Source: Nitrospirota bacterium (GTDB lineage Bacteria > Nitrospirota > Nitrospiria > SBBL01 > JAADHI01). Taken from it: a stretch of 64,000 nucleotides of DNA. Location: assembly GCA_029261215.1 (NCBI GenBank), contig JAJDBT010000050.1:1-64000 (forward strand), in the 5' to 3' direction. Positions 59,902-64,000 of the stretch are shown piece after piece; the stretch's first letter is position 1, and every line of letters begins with the position of its first letter. The translations under genes and the position numbers were made by a program. A model generated the notes under the pieces. That model saw only the letters and a program-made list of their open reading frames with translations, made no database searches and was not told the DNA's origin.

Positions 59902-60360
59902 CCGTTCATCTTGCAGGTTTCAATCACTAGATCAAGATAATCCCTGACTTTTTCAAAGGTCATGATATTCTTCCCAGAAAAAGAGCTTCTCTCGATGCTT
60001 TTTTAAATTGTTTGAATAATAAACCACATTGAGATTTACGGCTCATCAGTATAAAAACAAAACAATCCCTAAAAAGCAGCCCAAAATAAAGCCCGATGCT
60101 ATACGCTAAATGCCAAGGCATCAATAACCTTCAAAAACCGGTCAACGCGACTTTACAGCTCAAATAGCATTAGAGCATGAATCACTTACTGCAATGTGAA
60201 AAACTGTCATGCCAGAGTAGTAAAAAGATTAGCATATAAGGGGATTTATGGTAAGGCGAAACCCATCTTTAAAATTAGAAAAAACTAGACACACCTCTCT
60301 CCCACGGGTCAAGCTTGAAGTGAAGACGACACGACAACGATGCCTGGACAAAATAGGAAT

Positions 60361-61317
60361 CTAGTCAAGGACCTCATCTATCGTGTAATCTCTCATCTTT
60401 CTCGCATGGGTAAAGATGAGTAGTTCTCCGATTAAACCAACTGATCCCACTTGTACCCCTAATACCATCATGAGTAAACCCAAGACAAGGAGAGGACGAT
60501 CCGCAAGGTCTGTCAATCCTGTGATACGTTGCACAGTCAAAAGAAGAGAAATAAGGAACCCGCCAGTAAAAAGACTTGCGCCAATCAGTCCAAAAAAACG
60601 GAGTGGCTTTTTAGTAAATTTGACGAGAAAGACCAAGGTCAAAATATCCAGTAACCGCCTAAGATAGACGCCCGGGTGATAAACCCTTGTCTGCCTGTCT
60701 AGCGTATGCTGTTCAACAGGAATTTCGGTAATACGAAATCCCTTCTGAAAAGCTAAAATCGGGAAAAATCGATGAAGGTCGCCATAAAGCTGCACCTCTC
60801 TGACCACTTGCTTTCGAATTCCACGAACGCCGCAGCTAATGTCATGCAGTCTAATGTTTGTCAATCGATCCACAAAAAAGTGAAATCCAAAAGTTTGTAT
60901 TCGGTTAATCCAGGAATCAACTCGTGGAAAACGGCGTGTCACGACCAAGTCATACCCTTCATTGAGCGTCTTGAGTATTTCCTCTATTCCCTCAGGAACC
61001 ACTTGGAAATAGGCTGGGAGGGTAATCAATAGTTCCCCTCGTGCCCGCTCAAATCCAATAGTGAGCGCCGTCGCCTCCCCAAAATCCCGAGGCAAGACAA
61101 TGACCCTTAAGACCTCCTTATCTGCCTCAATGGCTTCCAAGCTTTTAACGGTTTGTTCATTCCCTCCGTCGACAACAAAGATAAATTCGTAGGGCCGACT
61201 CACCCGATCCAGGACGGCTTTATGTCCTTGATAGACCTCAGCCAAGTCGTCGTGCCTTTCCAAAACGGGAATAATCACTGAAATTTCAATTCCATCTGTT
61301 TTATTTGTGTGTGTCAT
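60361..61317 (-). CDS. Family 2 glycosyltransferase-like protein with degenerate DxD region
   Basis: SVIIPVLERHDDLAEVYQG; ELLITLPAYFQVVPEG where DxD expected; two C-terminal TM helices. Confidence 0.8.
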   Translation of the reverse strand: MTHTNKTDGIEISVIIPVLERHDDLAEVYQGHKAVLDRVSRPYEFIFVVDGGNEQTVKSLEAIEADKEVLRVIVLPRDFGEATALTIGFERARGELLITLPAYFQVVPEGIEEILKTLNEGYDLVVTRRFPRVDSWINRIQTFGFHFFVDRLTNIRLHDISCGVRGIRKQVVREVQLYGDLHRFFPILAFQKGFRITEIPVEQHTLDRQTRVYHPGVYLRRLLDILTLVFLVKFTKKPLRFFGLIGASLFTGGFLISLLLTVQRITGLTDLADRPLLVLGLLMMVLGVQVGSVGLIGELLIFTHARKMRDYTIDEVLD

Positions 61318-62245
61318 TTTCTCTAATCGTCGTTTTTGCCAACATGATTTCCGGCCGGTAATCTCCGGTCTTCAATACCATCTCTCCAAGTACACCCATC
61401 GTCACAAAATGCCCCACCAAGAAAAAAGACAAAAAAACAACACTTGGCAGCACAATGCCTGAAAGCCCGGATGAAATCAAAACAAGGAAACAAATCAATC
61501 CCAGAACAAACACGGGTAAACTCAATAAACCAAACAAAATCATCGGATGCACGGAAAACCGTGCAAACATCTTGATCAAAAACAGGTCAAGAAATACCCG
61601 CCAAACACGTGAAATACCATACTTGCTTTTTCCAAACTTTCGGGCATGATGGGTCACCACCATTTCCGTAATTCGAGCTCCTGCTAAAGTAGACATTGCA
61701 GGAATAAAGCGATGTAGCTCTGAATAAAGACTGACTTTTTTAATCACTTCAGCGCGATACGCCTTCAGTGAACACCCGTTATCATGAATCGGGACACCCG
61801 TAATTTTCCCAATGAGCCAGTTAGCGACAAGGGAGGGAATGCGTCGTGAAATAAGTTTGTCCTTACGATCTTTTCGCCATCCACAAACCAGATCGTATCC
61901 CTCTTCCAATTTGTCGACGAGTCTCGGAATATCAATAGGATCATTCTGCAGATCTCCGTCCATACTAATAATGATTTCACCCTGTGCATGTTCAAATCCG
62001 GCCGCCATAGCCGCCGTTTGTCCATAATTTTTACGAAATTTGATTGCCCGAACTTCAGGGTATCGATCATGGAGTTCAGATAACTTATGATACGTGTCAT
62101 CTGAACTTCCATCATCCAAAAAAATGATTTCGTACTTCACTCTCAGGTCATCACAGACATTTTTGAGAGAAGCATGTAATGGTCCAACAGACTCTTCCTC
62201 ATTATAAAGCGGGACGATAACTGAAAGATAAATATCACTAGCCAA
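61301..62245 (-). CDS. Family 2 glycosyltransferase (polyprenyl-phosphate sugar transferase type)
   Basis: SVIVPLYNEEESVGPLHASL, FLDDGSSDDT, IIISMDGDLQNDP, C-terminal TM helices. Confidence 0.9.
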   Translation of the reverse strand: MASDIYLSVIVPLYNEEESVGPLHASLKNVCDDLRVKYEIIFLDDGSSDDTYHKLSELHDRYPEVRAIKFRKNYGQTAAMAAGFEHAQGEIIISMDGDLQNDPIDIPRLVDKLEEGYDLVCGWRKDRKDKLISRRIPSLVANWLIGKITGVPIHDNGCSLKAYRAEVIKKVSLYSELHRFIPAMSTLAGARITEMVVTHHARKFGKSKYGISRVWRVFLDLFLIKMFARFSVHPMILFGLLSLPVFVLGLICFLVLISSGLSGIVLPSVVFLSFFLVGHFVTMGVLGEMVLKTGDYRPEIMLAKTTIRENDTHK

Positions 62246-62385
62246 GATTCTATCCTTAATTGATTATAGATCGATAATTTCTAAAAACCTGTTCAAGATA
62301 TCATTACAACCTAGGGTTATGACTGAAAACACGACTCAAACCGAAGCAAGAACCTCCCGGTTCACCCAAAAATAAAACGGAGGAT

Positions 62386-63801
62386 TCAACGTGCATCCGC
62401 AAGAAAAACCTGATATCCCTCAATAGTGTAATCATATCGCACCGCATATTTACGCCACACAAGTGAAGCATTCTTAAAAAGCCACGCCTCAAGGTTTTTT
62501 GCCAAAGGCCCACGCCTGATAGGCAAAATAATCCATAGCCTCTCGTTCTTTCCATCGTATCGCTGAAACCCTTTTTCCCACTCAACGCTATCGTCATAAG
62601 GATATCCCAATTGAGAAATTTTTGTATAATTTATATTCATATAATAATCCAATTCGGTGACATAGGACATCACCTTGTCATTAGATCTATGCTCACTTTC
62701 AATAAATTTTGACACCTCTCTTACATCCAAACTATTTCTTCCCGTGTAATGAGAAATCGACTCTGGAAGCATACATACAACAACCAACATAATAACGATG
62801 AGAGATGTTATTCCATAACCTAATAAACCTACTCTGACTTGCTCTAAAAAATAACCTGCAAGGACAAAAACCAGAGGATATGCATAAAACATATAATCAG
62901 GGCGAATGGACACAAATATTGATCCAACAAGTAACGCTATGACAGGAATCATTAGACATATCACAAAAAAAAGCGCATCCATGACACCTCGCTTAAGGAT
63001 ACAAATTAATCCTCCGAAGGCACAAATAACAAGAGGGGCCTGCATGTATTTTATGATCTGGAGGGTTAACTTTGCAGGACCATACCCCCACAACTGACCA
63101 GAGCCATGCCAACCAACCGCTATCTTCAAAAAAAATGGCAAGGAGATCAGTGCTCCGATACAACCTAGCGCAAAATATATTTTTGCATTTTTCTTTAAAA
63201 ACTGATTTAAACTAGATTTTTTTGTAAACAAGATAAATATAGAGAAAAGAAAACACGACACCGCCACTATTATTGAAGATACGTGAAAAAAAATACCGAT
63301 TAAGTTGAAAAACATTGCCCAAAATAAGAATACAAATTTCTCAGAGCGCATGGCTTTATAGTAGAAATAGTATGAGAGTGACCCAAAAAAGAAAACACCA
63401 GAGTAGAAACGGCTAAACTGAGAATACCAAAGATGCCAGCTACTCAAAACAATAAGCATTGAACCAAAAAGAGCGCAATTCCTGCCAACAATATTTTTCC
63501 AAGTGACATAAAAAACAGGAATACTTACACTGCCTAGTATCATGGCAGGCAGACGAGCCGACCATTCATTTACACCAAAGACCTTAAAGCTCGACAATAT
63601 CAATATATAATATGCAGGGTTTATAAGTGATGTGTAACGCTCACTCGCCTTGGTCACAGAAAATATTTCATCTGCAGAAAGACTCCACTCACCTAAATGA
63701 TAGCTCCTTGAAATAAGCGCCAATAGTAATAATCCAGCAATCGCTGCAAACTCTTTTATCTTGGCGTAACGATCGTTAATACCCACATCACTATTTATCA
63801 C
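62386..63801 (-). CDS. Family 39-type glycosyltransferase (membrane, ArnT/PMT-like)
   Basis: Polytopic; HLGEWSLSADEIFSVTKASERYTSLINPAYYILILSSFKVFGVNEWSARLPAMILG. Confidence 0.78.
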   Translation of the reverse strand: MINSDVGINDRYAKIKEFAAIAGLLLLALISRSYHLGEWSLSADEIFSVTKASERYTSLINPAYYILILSSFKVFGVNEWSARLPAMILGSVSIPVFYVTWKNIVGRNCALFGSMLIVLSSWHLWYSQFSRFYSGVFFFGSLSYYFYYKAMRSEKFVFLFWAMFFNLIGIFFHVSSIIVAVSCFLFSIFILFTKKSSLNQFLKKNAKIYFALGCIGALISLPFFLKIAVGWHGSGQLWGYGPAKLTLQIIKYMQAPLVICAFGGLICILKRGVMDALFFVICLMIPVIALLVGSIFVSIRPDYMFYAYPLVFVLAGYFLEQVRVGLLGYGITSLIVIMLVVVCMLPESISHYTGRNSLDVREVSKFIESEHRSNDKVMSYVTELDYYMNINYTKISQLGYPYDDSVEWEKGFQRYDGKNERLWIILPIRRGPLAKNLEAWLFKNASLVWRKYAVRYDYTIEGYQVFLADAR

Positions 63802-64000
63802 GTTTATTAAAACACTTTCTTTTTCATTAGGTTTACTTAATTAGGGGGGGATGACCTAAGGTTTTGGGATATCTACAAAACAAAAGATTGTTACTCTATA
63901 TTTAAGAGGTCTCTTTGATCAAAAACCTATCCGAAGGCAAAAAATAATTGACCGGTTTTCCATGACCATTTCTCCAATCAAGCCTCGCATTTTCTGATTT

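Noticed and set aside
59902-60360. 460-bp non-coding gap in the EPS locus as possible RNA gene
   Set aside because: No tRNA-like arms, clear terminator or repeat found by eye; left as plain intergenic DNA.

Overview
64 kb of chromosome-like Gram-negative bacterial sequence with dense coding, no rRNA, tRNA or CRISPR array recognised, and no intact transposase. Left part (0-21 kb): two paralogous tri-haem c7-type cytochromes, a YD-repeat/propeller/gmhA/rsmI operon, c-di-GMP signalling genes, scpAB, pirin, an MFS-acyltransferase fusion, argS, the tgt-yajC-secD-secF operon, a CheY/CheC/PAS-GGDEF cassette, thyA-folA. Middle (21.9-27.8 kb): a compact minus-strand lipid/sterol-like cluster of a patatin, an acetoacetate-decarboxylase-family protein, an alpha/beta hydrolase with an apparent Cys nucleophile, and a GMC (cholesterol-oxidase-like) oxidoreductase; the patatin and the GMC enzyme carry the same extra C-terminal domain. 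This is my best candidate for an under-described system. Then mutS, a double SagB-like nitroreductase, a YggX-like protein, nth, rnr, an orphan ABC ATPase and exbB-exbD-tonB. Right part (39.5-63.8 kb): a large exopolysaccharide locus with exosortase(XrtA)-associated style genes but no exosortase or PEP-CTERM protein in the window, plus a tandem GT2 pair in which one member has lost the DxD motif. All family calls are from reading the supplied translations; no database searches were run.
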